Made by a program: the position numbers and the translations under genes. 64,000 bases of DNA from Labrys sp. WJW (GTDB lineage Bacteria > Pseudomonadota > Alphaproteobacteria > Rhizobiales > Labraceae), in assembly GCF_001676615.1 (NCBI RefSeq), contig NZ_LYXZ01000001.1:372001-436000 (forward strand), given 5' to 3'. Below the pieces are notes generated by a model, which saw only the letters and a list, made by a program, of their open reading frames with translations, was not told where the DNA came from and did no database searches. Positions 41,975 to 50,591 of the stretch are shown one piece after another. Position 1 is the first letter of the stretch; each line of letters opens with the position of its first letter.

Positions 41975-43123
41975 CTACCATTCGGCCACGCTGCCATCCT
42001 CGTGGCGCCAGACTGGATTGCGCCAGCGATGGCCCTGCCGGGCCCGCTCCGCCACATAGTCCTCATTGACCTCGACCCCCAGGCCCGGTCCCTGCGGGAT
42101 GGAAACGAAGCCATCCTCGTAGTGGAACACCTCCTTGTTGGAGATGTAGTCGAGAATGTCGTTGCCCTGGTTGTAATGGATGCCGAGGCTCTGCTCCTGG
42201 ATGAAGGCATTGTAGCTGACGGCATCGACCTGCAGGCAGGCCGCGAGCGCAATCGGACCCAGCGGGCAATGCGGCGCAAGCGCCACGTCATAGGCCTCGG
42301 CCATGGTGGCGATCTTGCGGCACTCGCTGATGCCCCCGGCATGCGACAGATCGGGCTGGAGAATGTCGACATAGCCGTCCGCCAGCACGCCCTTGAAGTC
42401 CCAGCGCGAATAGAGCCGTTCGCCAAGCGCGATCGGCGTGGAACAATGATTGGCGATCTCCTTGAGCGCCTCCTTGTGTTCGGACAGGACAGGCTCTTCG
42501 ATGAACAGGAGCTTGTAGGGGTCGAGCTCCTTGGCCAGCACCTTGGCCATCGGGCGGTGAACGCGGCCATGGAAATCGACGCCGATGCCGACATGGGGCC
42601 CGATCGCCTCGCGCACGGTGGCGATGGTCGCGACCGCCCTGTCGATCTTGTCATGCGTGTCGACGATCTGCATCTCCTCCGAGCCGTTGAGCTTGATCGC
42701 CTTGAAGCCGCGCGCCACCGCTTCCTTGGCATTGCTGGCGATGTCGGCCGGGCGGTCGCCGCCGATCCAGGAATAGACCTTGATCTTGTCGCGGCACTGG
42801 CCGCCCAGCAGAGCGTGGATGGGCTGTCCCAGCGCCCTGCCCTTGATGTCCCATAAGGCCTGGTCGATGCCGGCGAGCGCGCTCATGTGCACTGCTCCGC
42901 CGCGATAGAAACCACCACGATAAAGCACGTTCCAGTGGTCTTCGATCAGCATGGGATCCTTGCCGACGATGTAGTCGGCCAGTTCGTGCACGGCCGCCTC
43001 GACCGTCAATGCCCTGCCTTCCACGACCGCTTCCCCCCAGCCGGACAGGCCCTCATCGGTCTCGACCTTCACGAACATCCAGCGCGGCGGGACGATGAAA
43101 GTGGTCAGCTTGGTGATCTTCAT
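41975..43123 (-). CDS. dgoD: D-galactonate dehydratase
   Basis: Enolase-superfamily dehydratase of 382 residues, the length of E. coli Dgo[21 protein letters not shown] then ETDEG begins the capping domain. The barrel carries VDFHGRV (Asp ligand and catalytic His), FIEEPV and [11 protein letters not shown] (Glu ligands) and [16 protein letters not shown] (second catalytic His). The C-terminus [16 protein letters not shown] is typical. It converts D-galactonate to 2-keto-3-deoxy-D-galactonate. Kinase and aldolase genes for the product are not in the window. An upstream ATG (43135) is less likely than MKITKL. Confidence 0.93.
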   Translation of the reverse strand: MKITKLTTFIVPPRWMFVKVETDEGLSGWGEAVVEGRALTVEAAVHELADYIVGKDPMLIEDHWNVLYRGGFYRGGAVHMSALAGIDQALWDIKGRALGQPIHALLGGQCRDKIKVYSWIGGDRPADIASNAKEAVARGFKAIKLNGSEEMQIVDTHDKIDRAVATIATVREAIGPHVGIGVDFHGRVHRPMAKVLAKELDPYKLLFIEEPVLSEHKEALKEIANHCSTPIALGERLYSRWDFKGVLADGYVDILQPDLSHAGGISECRKIATMAEAYDVALAPHCPLGPIALAACLQVDAVSYNAFIQEQSLGIHYNQGNDILDYISNKEVFHYEDGFVSIPQGPGLGVEVNEDYVAERARQGHRWRNPVWRHEDGSVAEW

Positions 43124-43185
43124 GGTGCTATCCAATGGTTTCTATGGGATCGGCCCGGGGCCCTGGCCCGGCCGCCCGCCGCAAT

Positions 43186-44817
43186 TCATGAATGAAGGAT
43201 GAGGTCCGCAGCCTTCCCCGCCGCAGCGAGCACGGCGGCATTGGTGTTGCCGCTGACGATGGCCGGCATGATCGAGGCGTCGACGACCCTGAGGCCCTCG
43301 ATCCCACGCACCCGCAGATCGGGCGCGAGAACCGCCTCGGGATCGGCATCGTGGCCCATCCTGCAGGTCCCGACGGGATGATATCCCGTCTTGACCGTGC
43401 GCCGGCAATGGGCGGCGATCGCCTCGTCGTTCGTCACGGCGGGACCTGGGAAGATCTCCTTGTCGATCAGGTCGCGCAGGGGCGCGGCAGCCAGCACCTG
43501 CCGCGCAAAGCGGAATCCGGCCATCGTCGTGGCAAGGTCGTGGGGATGGCCGAAGATCTGGGTGTCGATGATGGGGTCGGCGAGAGGATCGGCGCTGGCG
43601 AGCGTCACGCGGCCGCGCGCCTTGGGCCGCAGCAGCAGCGAATTGATGGTGACGCCATCTCCAGGGTTGGTGCCCATCACGTCCCTGTCGAGATAGACTG
43701 TCGGCACGCAGAACATCTGGATGGTCGGTTCGGCACTGCTCCCGGTCGGATCGAAGAAGGCGCAAGTTTCCACGCCGGTGGTCGAGGCCGGCCCCGTGCC
43801 GAACAGCAGATATTGCAGGCCGGCCTTGATCATCGGCCAACCGCGGTCCTGGCGATAGTAGCCGAAGCTTCCCCGCGTCGTGGCGACGACGGGACACTCG
43901 TAATGGTCCTGGAGGTTGCGCCCGACGCCGGGCAGTACAACCTTGGCGGCGATACCGTGACGGGAGAGCTCGTCCTCGGGGCCGACGCCCGACAGCATCA
44001 GAAGCTTCGGCGTCTGGTAGGCCCCGGCTGCCAAGATCACTTCAGTGCCGGCCTCCGCTTTATGGCGGCTCCCGCCCTGCAGATAGTCGACGCCGACCGC
44101 ACGGCCCTGCTTGATGCGGATCCCCGTCACCGTCGCATCGGTCACGATGGTCAGGCGGGGATCACGCATCACCGGGGCGAGAAAGGCCGTGACGGCGCTG
44201 CAGCGCCGGCGGGTGGCCCAGTCGATGGTGTGCTGCATGAAGCCGACGCCGAATTGGGAAGCGCCGTTGAAATCGGGATTATAAGGGATACCCATGCCTT
44301 GCAGCGTCTTCACATAGGTCCGCGTCATCGGACTGGTATGGCCGAGATGCGAGACCTTGAGCGGACCGCCGACGCCATGGAAGGCGTCGGCCAGGTGATC
44401 ATTGTCCTCCTGCGCCCTGAAATAGGTTAGCATGTCCTCATAGGACCAGGCGCCGTCATTGGCGGCGCCGGGCGCGGTCACGGCTGCGTTCCAGCGTGCA
44501 TAGTCGCCGGGCTGGCCGCGCATATAGACCATGGCGTTGACGGTGCTGCCGCCGCCGAGCACGCGCCCCTGCGGCACGATCGGCCCTCGCCCGTCGAGCT
44601 GGGGCTGCGGCGCCGTGTGGTGCATGGCCAGATAGCTATCCTTGGCCAGGAACTTCATATAGCCGGCCGGGATGTCGATGATCGGGCTTGCCTTCGCCGG
44701 CCCGCGCTCGATCAGCAGCACCCGCGCCTTGGCCCGCCCGACGAGATGGGAGGCGACGACACAGGCCGCGCTGCCTCCCCCGACGATGATGAAATCGAAC
44801 TGCCCCTTGTCGGACAT
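43186..44817 (-). CDS. GMC-family FAD-dependent oxidoreductase (choline dehydrogenase-like)
   Basis: A 543-residue GMC oxidoreductase. FIIVGGGSAACVVASHLVG begins the FAD domain; the third Gly of GxGxxG is replaced by Ala, which is unusual. GRVLGGGSTVNAMVYMRGQ is the GMC signature 1. TGYHPVGTCRMG and VSGNTNAAVL carry the active-site His and Asn. Its neighbours are a sugar importer, mutarotase-like protein, galactonate dehydratase and SDR, so its alcohol substrate is probably a sugar or sugar acid, not choline. It could oxidise the imported sugar at C1 or a terminal hydroxyl. Confidence 0.88.
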   Translation of the reverse strand: MSDKGQFDFIIVGGGSAACVVASHLVGRAKARVLLIERGPAKASPIIDIPAGYMKFLAKDSYLAMHHTAPQPQLDGRGPIVPQGRVLGGGSTVNAMVYMRGQPGDYARWNAAVTAPGAANDGAWSYEDMLTYFRAQEDNDHLADAFHGVGGPLKVSHLGHTSPMTRTYVKTLQGMGIPYNPDFNGASQFGVGFMQHTIDWATRRRCSAVTAFLAPVMRDPRLTIVTDATVTGIRIKQGRAVGVDYLQGGSRHKAEAGTEVILAAGAYQTPKLLMLSGVGPEDELSRHGIAAKVVLPGVGRNLQDHYECPVVATTRGSFGYYRQDRGWPMIKAGLQYLLFGTGPASTTGVETCAFFDPTGSSAEPTIQMFCVPTVYLDRDVMGTNPGDGVTINSLLLRPKARGRVTLASADPLADPIIDTQIFGHPHDLATTMAGFRFARQVLAAAPLRDLIDKEIFPGPAVTNDEAIAAHCRRTVKTGYHPVGTCRMGHDADPEAVLAPDLRVRGIEGLRVVDASIMPAIVSGNTNAAVLAAAGKAADLILHS

Positions 44818-44832
44818 TGCAGGCTCCAGGAC

Positions 44833-45768
44833 TCAGGCCCGTTGACGGGAATGATCGCCGCGCTGAAGCGGCCGGCCGGAAAGACGTTGCGGTCGAAGCC
44901 GGACGCTGCCGGCCAATGTCTCCCCGGGCCCGAGAACCGTCAGATCTCCCAGGTCGGGCAGGTTATGGCCATTGGCCAGGTGCGACATCGGCTCGAAGCA
45001 GAAATAGTCCCGCCGGAAGGAGGAATCGAATTGCGTATCGGAGACGAAGAGGAAGGCATGCCTGAACACCGGGTCGGCCTCGAGTCGGAGCTGCATGTCC
45101 CGTTCCGGCCAGGTGATCACGGCAAGGCCGTTCCAGCCCTGCAGGCCATTATTGGCCCACCGATCCGGAATGGCACGAGGGGCAGAAAAGTCGAGCTCCT
45201 CGGGAATGGCGACGGGCTCGCCGGGGAGCCACTCCTCCACTTCCGTCCACAGCGCCTTCACCTTCGCCATCAGCGTCGTGGCCGGCGTCAGGGGGAAATA
45301 GGGGTGCCATCCCAGTCCATAAGGCAGGGGGGCGCTGCCGCGATTGGTCACCGCCAACCGCATCTCGAAGGCGCCGTCGACGAGGGCGAAACGCTGCTCG
45401 GCCTGGTAGGCGTAGGGCGTGCCGCCGCCTGTATGCGAGAACACCATCGCAAGGCCCGCCGAGTCCTGCGCGGTGATGCGCCAACCGGCCTGCCAGCCCT
45501 CCCCGTGCAGATAATGCCTGTCCCAATCCGTGTTCGGCTCCAGGACATGGTCCTGTCCCTCGAAACGGAAGTGGTTATCTCTGACGCGGTTGCCGAACGG
45601 CACCAGCGGATAGCAAGCCGAGGACAGGGCATCGGCGTCCGGCGAGGACGCCGGGCGCAGGAGAGGAATGCGCACGCCGTCCTCCTCCCACCACAGGCCG
45701 AGGACGAGCCCGCCTGCCGTCGACAATTGCGCCCGCAGGCAGCCGTGCTGAAGATCGACAACCGGCAT
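44833..45768 (-). CDS. Aldose 1-epimerase (galactose mutarotase) family protein
   Basis: A 311-residue beta-sandwich mutarotase-like protein. DRHYLHGEGWQAGW supplies the first catalytic His region, GLGWHPYFPL the second His, and the C-terminal FCFEPMSHLANGHN the Glu area. It is most like the YihR/GalM-related sugar-acid operon members. It would equilibrate anomers of the imported aldose before oxidation. It begins 3 nt after the permease stop. Confidence 0.88.
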   Translation of the reverse strand: MPVVDLQHGCLRAQLSTAGGLVLGLWWEEDGVRIPLLRPASSPDADALSSACYPLVPFGNRVRDNHFRFEGQDHVLEPNTDWDRHYLHGEGWQAGWRITAQDSAGLAMVFSHTGGGTPYAYQAEQRFALVDGAFEMRLAVTNRGSAPLPYGLGWHPYFPLTPATTLMAKVKALWTEVEEWLPGEPVAIPEELDFSAPRAIPDRWANNGLQGWNGLAVITWPERDMQLRLEADPVFRHAFLFVSDTQFDSSFRRDYFCFEPMSHLANGHNLPDLGDLTVLGPGETLAGSVRLRPQRLSGRPLQRGDHSRQRA

Positions 45769-45771
45769 GTC

Positions 45772-46779
45772 CTAGCCCTTGTTTCGCGCCATGGAGCGCT
45801 TGATGGCCTGGATGTTGGCCAGCACGGCGATGACGATGATCAATCCGCGCACGACCTGCTGGAAGAAGGGATTGATGCCTAGCAGCACCAGGCCGTTGCC
45901 GATCAGGGTGATGACGAGGACTCCGAGCAGCGTGCCGAGCATCGAGCCCCGTCCGCCCGAGAGCGAGGTGCCGCCTACGACGACGGCGGCGATGACGTCG
46001 AACTCCAGGCCGCTCGCAGCGGTGGCATTGCCCGAGCCCAGCCGCGAGACCAGGAGGATGCCGGTGACGGCGGCCATGGCACCGCCGATGGCAAACAGCA
46101 TGACCCGGATGCGCACGACATTGATGCCGCTCAGGAAGGCGGCCTGCGCATTGCCGCCAATGGCGAAGACGCTGCGGCCGAAGGCGGTCTTGCGGCTGAC
46201 GAAAGCAAAGACGCCGAAGAGCACCAGCATGATGATCGCGGCAGGCGGAATCCCCAGGACCGGCCGGTCGAGCGCGTCGACGATGTCATTGCGCCCAATC
46301 GACACCGGCAGGGCATCGGTGATGAACAGGGCAATGCCGCGCAGCGCGCTCCACAGGCCGAGCGTAGCCACGAAGGACGGCACGTCGAAGAACGCCCTCA
46401 GCACGCCGGCGATCGAGCCCAAGAGACCGCCGACCACGATGGCCAGGGCGAAGGCCGGCACTGTCGGCACGCCCCACTGCAGGAAATAGGCCAGCACCAC
46501 CGAGACGAAGGCCACCATCGGGCCGACGCTCACATCGATCTCGCCGGCAATGATGATCAGCGTCGCCGCCCAGGCGGCGATGCCGATCGTGGCGGCGTCG
46601 CGCAGGATGTTGATCTGGTTGTTGAACGAAAGGAAGCCGGTGGCGCTGGCCGTGAACACCACGTAGAGCACGATGATCGCTGCAAACAGGCTCAATTCGT
46701 TCATGTGGCGAGAGAAATCGAAGCCTGCACGGGCGCCTCGATCCGAAACGGCGCCCCCTGCGGTTCTGTCCTGTGACAT
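45772..46779 (-). CDS. CUT2 sugar ABC transporter permease (importer 4)
   Basis: RbsC-like permease of 335 residues. TLIIIAGEIDVSVGPMVAFV near residue 60 and VVVGGTSLSGGRGSMLGTLLG near residue 265 are the two family hallmarks. A hydrophilic N-terminus of about 25 residues precedes helix 1. It lies 12 nt after the ATPase gene and 3 nt before the mutarotase gene. Confidence 0.93.
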   Translation of the reverse strand: MSQDRTAGGAVSDRGARAGFDFSRHMNELSLFAAIIVLYVVFTASATGFLSFNNQINILRDAATIGIAAWAATLIIIAGEIDVSVGPMVAFVSVVLAYFLQWGVPTVPAFALAIVVGGLLGSIAGVLRAFFDVPSFVATLGLWSALRGIALFITDALPVSIGRNDIVDALDRPVLGIPPAAIIMLVLFGVFAFVSRKTAFGRSVFAIGGNAQAAFLSGINVVRIRVMLFAIGGAMAAVTGILLVSRLGSGNATAASGLEFDVIAAVVVGGTSLSGGRGSMLGTLLGVLVITLIGNGLVLLGINPFFQQVVRGLIIVIAVLANIQAIKRSMARNKG

Positions 46780-46791
46780 CGCGTATCCTCG

Positions 46792-48321
46792 TCAGTGTCC
46801 GGCGATGCAGGCGGCCATGACGGCATCCTGATCAATCTCGGGCGCAGTGAATTCTTCGGCGAGCCGACCCTCGCGCAGCACGAGCACGCGATCGCAGACC
46901 AGCGGCAATTCCTCGATCTCGCTGGAGACGAAGACGATGCCGCGCCCCTCGGCGGCAAGCTGCCTTATGATGGCGTAGATCTGGGACTTGGCTTCCACGT
47001 CGACGCCGCGGGTGGGTTCGTCGAGCAGCAGCACGCGGCTGCGCGCATGGACCCAGCGGCCGATCACCACCTTCTGCTGGTTTCCGCCCGACAGAGTGCC
47101 GATCGGCGTGTCGGTGCGGGCGGTCTTGACGTGGAGATGCTCGACGATCCGACGCGTAGCAGCGGCCATCAGGCCGGCGGAGAGCACGCCGCGGCGGCTG
47201 ACAGCCGCAAGATCCGTCACCAGCGTATTTTCATCGACGCCGAGTAGCGGAACGATGCCTTCCTCCTTGCGGCTCTCGGGGGTGTAGCCGAAACCGCGCT
47301 CGACCATGTGACGATAGCGTGCGCCCGTCACCGGCTTGCCATCCACATGGATCTCGCCACGGTCGGCCGCGCGCACGCCCATCATGGCCTGCAGCAATTC
47401 GGTGCGCCCCGATCCCAGGAGCCCGGCAATGCCGAGGACCTCGCCTTGCCGCAGGCGAAAGGACACGGATGACAGTTTCGGCGCCAAAGCGAGATCCCTC
47501 ACCTCGAGCAGGGTGTTGTCCGCGACCCGGTTCTCCAGCTGTGCGGCCGGCCCGCTTTCCGAGCCGAGCATGAGGCGGACGATCTGGCGCGTGTCCGCCC
47601 CCTTCACGTCGACGGTATCGATCACCCGTCCATCGCGCATCACCGTGGCGCTGTGCGCGACCCGGCGGATTTCGTTCATGCGGTGGCTGACATAGATCAC
47701 GGCGATGCCTTCCGCCGCGATGCGTGTCACCGCCGCCATCACCCGCTCGGCCTCGGCGGCCGCAAGCGAGCTGGTCGGTTCGTCCAGGATCACCAGCCGG
47801 GGCTTGCCGATCAGCACGCGTGCGATCTCCAGCAATTGCCTTTCGGCCGGCGAAAGGCTGGCAACGAGCCGCCTGGGCGACAGGTCCAACCCCAGCCTTG
47901 CCATGGCCTCGGCAGCCTCGGCCTCCATCCGTGCAGATTGGATGACACCGCCCTGGCGCGGCCAGCGGCCGAGGAACAAATTCTCGGCCAGCGACATGCC
48001 GGGCACCAGGCTGAGTTCCTGATAGACCACGCGCACGCCGCTGGCGAAGGCGGCCTGTGCGCGGGCGGAGCCGGTCTGGCCCAGTGCCTGGCCGGCAATC
48101 TCGACCAGGCCGCTATCGGGCAGCTCGGCACCGGTGAGCAGGCGGATCAGGGTCGACTTGCCCGCACCATTCTTGCCCAGCAGGGCCCTCACCTCGCCGG
48201 CCGCCACCTCGAAGGTGACGTCGTCGAGCGCCAGCACGCCGGGATAGCGCTTGGTGCAATTGCGGATGGAGGCAACCCGTTCGGCGTCGGCCAACGGGCC
48301 TGGGGAAATGGCTGGCGTCAT
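46792..48321 (-). CDS. CUT2 sugar ABC transporter ATPase (importer 4)
   Basis: Two-domain ATPase of 509 residues with intact first site (GKNGAGKST; ILDEPTSSLAAAE) and normal second half (GLLGSGRTE, LSGGNQQKV, LLDEPTRGVDVEAK). The start at MTPAISPGPLAD is preceded by AAGGAT with 7 nt spacing. An in-frame ATG at 48387 lies inside copy C of the intergenic repeat and would add 22 residues. It follows the binding-protein gene, from which it is separated by that repeat. Confidence 0.92.
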   Translation of the reverse strand: MTPAISPGPLADAERVASIRNCTKRYPGVLALDDVTFEVAAGEVRALLGKNGAGKSTLIRLLTGAELPDSGLVEIAGQALGQTGSARAQAAFASGVRVVYQELSLVPGMSLAENLFLGRWPRQGGVIQSARMEAEAAEAMARLGLDLSPRRLVASLSPAERQLLEIARVLIGKPRLVILDEPTSSLAAAEAERVMAAVTRIAAEGIAVIYVSHRMNEIRRVAHSATVMRDGRVIDTVDVKGADTRQIVRLMLGSESGPAAQLENRVADNTLLEVRDLALAPKLSSVSFRLRQGEVLGIAGLLGSGRTELLQAMMGVRAADRGEIHVDGKPVTGARYRHMVERGFGYTPESRKEEGIVPLLGVDENTLVTDLAAVSRRGVLSAGLMAAATRRIVEHLHVKTARTDTPIGTLSGGNQQKVVIGRWVHARSRVLLLDEPTRGVDVEAKSQIYAIIRQLAAEGRGIVFVSSEIEELPLVCDRVLVLREGRLAEEFTAPEIDQDAVMAACIAGH

Positions 48322-48367
48322 GTCGCTATCCTTGCCTGGCCGCAACGGGGAAGCCCTCAGGCGATCC

Positions 48368-48471
48368 CTAGAGCAAAGCGCGTTCAAGCGTGAACGCGCT
48401 TTGCTCTAACTCCTTGTTCTGACGCGTCTTTGCGTTTCTTAGTGATTCCACCAAATCGCAAAACGCTTTAG
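48368..48471 (-). repeat. Dispersed intergenic repeat, copy C (about 104 bp)
   Basis: Third and most symmetric copy. On the minus strand it runs CTAAAGCGTTTTGCGATTTG, ACGCAAAGACGCGTC, then AGAGCAAAGCGCGTTCACG and TTGAACGCGCTTTGCTCT. The right half is a near-perfect hairpin of about 16 bp per arm. Its left end overlaps the stop codon of the binding-protein gene, which is the TAA of CTAAAGCG. It lies between binding protein and ATPase genes, as copy A does in importer 1. Confidence 0.82.
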
Positions 48472-49448
48472 GGGATGCCGTCGGCATGCGCCTTGAGCCA
48501 GGCCTGCCCGTCCGCTGCACTCTTGTAGACATCGATATCGTAGGCGACCTTGATGCCTGCCGGCGGCTGGCCGTCGATCGACTTGATCGCCTGGGCCAGG
48601 GCAAGCTTGCCCAGCCCCTGGCCGGAAATGTCGACGACGCCCTTGATGACGGAGTTGTCGGCCAGTTCCTGGGCGATCTCGGTGGTCATGTCGCCCCCGA
48701 ACACCACGGTCTTGCCGACGCGCCCCTGGCTCTTGACCGCGCGCGCAGCGCCGAGCGTAGCCCCGCCCGCCTCGCCGAAGAAGGCATCGAGATCCGGATG
48801 GGAGGACAGCATGGTGCTCGCGACCGAGACGGCCTTGTCGAGGATCGCGCCTTCCTGGTTGGCCACGATCTGGGCGCCGGGCACCTTGGCCTTGAGGGCT
48901 TCCTCGAAGCCCTTGCGACGCGTGACGCAGACCTCGACGAATTCGCAGTTGAGCACCGCGATCTTGGGAGCATCCTTCTTCTGCGCGATGAAATAGTCGC
49001 CCGCGACCTCGCCCAGCTTGTGTCCGAAATCATAGGGATCGCCGACGGCATAGGCCGAGACATACTCCTTCATGTCGGCCTCGTTCAGGCAGGTGTTGTA
49101 GCAGACCACGGGAACGCCGGCATCGTGTGCCCGGCGGATCGCACGATAGGAACCATCGGCCGACACCGGGGAGACGATGATGGCCTGGACGCCGGCCGAA
49201 ATCAGCGAGTCGATGAAAGAGGCTTCCTTGGTCACGTCGCCCTGGGCATTGGTCTCGATGATGTCGAGCTTGCGCCCGGCGTCGGCGCCGCCGGTCTGAA
49301 TACCCTTGCGCACGCCGGCGTAAAAACCCTGCGCATCCATATAGATGGCGCCAACCTTCAGATCCTTGCCTTCAGCCATCGCGCTGCCCGCCGCAGCGCA
49401 GATGGAGGCAGCAATGGTCGTCATCGCGGCGAATTTCGAGAGCTTCAT
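48468..49448 (-). CDS. Periplasmic sugar-binding protein (CUT2 importer 4)
   Basis: Type I binding protein of 326 residues; GGGGAGGAA lies upstream of the ATG. The signal peptide (SICAAAGSAMA) is followed by EGKDLKVGAIYMDAQGFYAG. AIIVSPVSADGSYRAIRRAH is the lobe 1 ligand loop, and DAFFGEAGGATLGAARAVKS and VVFGGDM the lobe 2. CYNTCLNEAD and CEFVEVC contain four Cys that may form disulfides. The operon's dgoD and mutarotase suggest galactose or a related aldose. The stop codon is provided by the repeat element. Confidence 0.9.
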   Translation of the reverse strand: MKLSKFAAMTTIAASICAAAGSAMAEGKDLKVGAIYMDAQGFYAGVRKGIQTGGADAGRKLDIIETNAQGDVTKEASFIDSLISAGVQAIIVSPVSADGSYRAIRRAHDAGVPVVCYNTCLNEADMKEYVSAYAVGDPYDFGHKLGEVAGDYFIAQKKDAPKIAVLNCEFVEVCVTRRKGFEEALKAKVPGAQIVANQEGAILDKAVSVASTMLSSHPDLDAFFGEAGGATLGAARAVKSQGRVGKTVVFGGDMTTEIAQELADNSVIKGVVDISGQGLGKLALAQAIKSIDGQPPAGIKVAYDIDVYKSAADGQAWLKAHADGIP

Positions 49449-49719
49449 CGGTTCCTCCCCGTCTTTTGATCATTGACCAGCCCTGCGGCGCCGGATCGTG
49501 CCTGAAAACCGCGGCGCGTTTGGTTGCGGCACCATAAAAATAATCATATCATTGTCAAGATAAATACTATTTATTTTCGACTCGCATCCGAACGCGTAGA
49601 AATGTGTGGCCGGATGGCCTTGATGAGGCGAGCCGCGTTGCGTCTGGCGCGATTTTGTTTTCCAGCTCGCCTCGCATAGCCTTGCCGGTGCCGAAGCCGC
49701 GGCGTGGGGGGAACTGGAA

Positions 49720-50490
49720 GTGACTGACATCAGGATCGGCTCGGCACTGACCGACAATGGCAATCCGATCGCCGCCCACGGCAAGCGCAGCGTCCGGGAA
49801 GCCCTGTTGCGGCAATTCGTCGAGAAGATCGTTTCAGGCGAGTTTCCCGAGAACGCGACCCTGCCCAACGAAGCCGAATTGACACAGCAGCTGGGCGTGA
49901 GCCGCACGAGCTTGCGCGAGACCATGCAGTATCTGTCCGCCCTGGGCATGATCCGTTCGCGGACCCGGGCCGGCACCACGGTGCTGCCGCGCGAGAACTG
50001 GAACTATCTCGATCCGCTCGTGCTGGATGCCGTGCTGAAATTCGGCACGGACGAGCGGTTCTACGTCTCCCTGATCGAGGCGCGCCAATTGCTGGAGCCG
50101 GCGGCCGCGGCGCTCGCAGCCGCCCATGCGGGCGCCCGGGACTTGCTGCATATTTCCAATGCCCTGGAGGAAATGGTCGAGGCCAATTCCCGCGACAACG
50201 AAGCCTGGAGCCGGGCCGATCTCGATTTCCACACTGCCATCATCAATGCCAGCGGCAACTGGGTCTATCGCCAGTTCGCCACCGCCATTCGCGCCGCCCT
50301 GCTGGCGAGCTTCCGCCTGACGAACCGGGCGAGCCAGTCCCACGAGAATGCCATCACGAAGCATCGGGCCGTGTTCGATGCCATCCGGTTGCGCGAGCCC
50401 GAGGCGGCCCGGCAGGCAATGATGCGGCTGATCGACGTGGCTCGTGACGAGATCACCGAAGCGCTGCGCAAGTCCAAGACGCCAACCTAA
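49720..50490 (+). CDS. FadR-subfamily GntR regulator (DgoR-like)
   Basis: A 256-residue regulator. A winged-helix domain spans about 23-90 (ENATLPNEAELTQQLGVSRT SLRE, split here by the recognition helix), and the FCD all-helical effector domain about 105-245, with metal ligands in ADLDFHTAIINASGN and KHRAVFDAIR. The likely start is a GTG with GGGGGAACTGG upstream. It diverges from the galactonate operon, and DgoR of E. coli is the known D-galactonate repressor of the same family, so it probably represses this operon. The 270-bp gap contains an AT-rich stretch (49535-49575) that may hold the promoter and operator. Confidence 0.88.
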   Translation: MTDIRIGSALTDNGNPIAAHGKRSVREALLRQFVEKIVSGEFPENATLPNEAELTQQLGVSRTSLRETMQYLSALGMIRSRTRAGTTVLPRENWNYLDPLVLDAVLKFGTDERFYVSLIEARQLLEPAAAALAAAHAGARDLLHISNALEEMVEANSRDNEAWSRADLDFHTAIINASGNWVYRQFATAIRAALLASFRLTNRASQSHENAITKHRAVFDAIRLREPEAARQAMMRLIDVARDEITEALRKSKTPT

Positions 50491-50591
50491 GAAGGTTTAC
50501 GTTCCGACGCGCTCCGCGGAAACGGCGGCAGAACCGAATTGATGGGCTCGGTGGTGAAGCCCGTCCGGGCGGCTCCTCCGGGGACTCGACA

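Noticed and set aside
41962..42732. N-terminal extension of the SDR frame upstream of 41961
   Set aside because: Arg/Ser-rich sequence that overlaps dgoD in another frame of the same strand; the SDR clearly begins at MAGRLTGKR.
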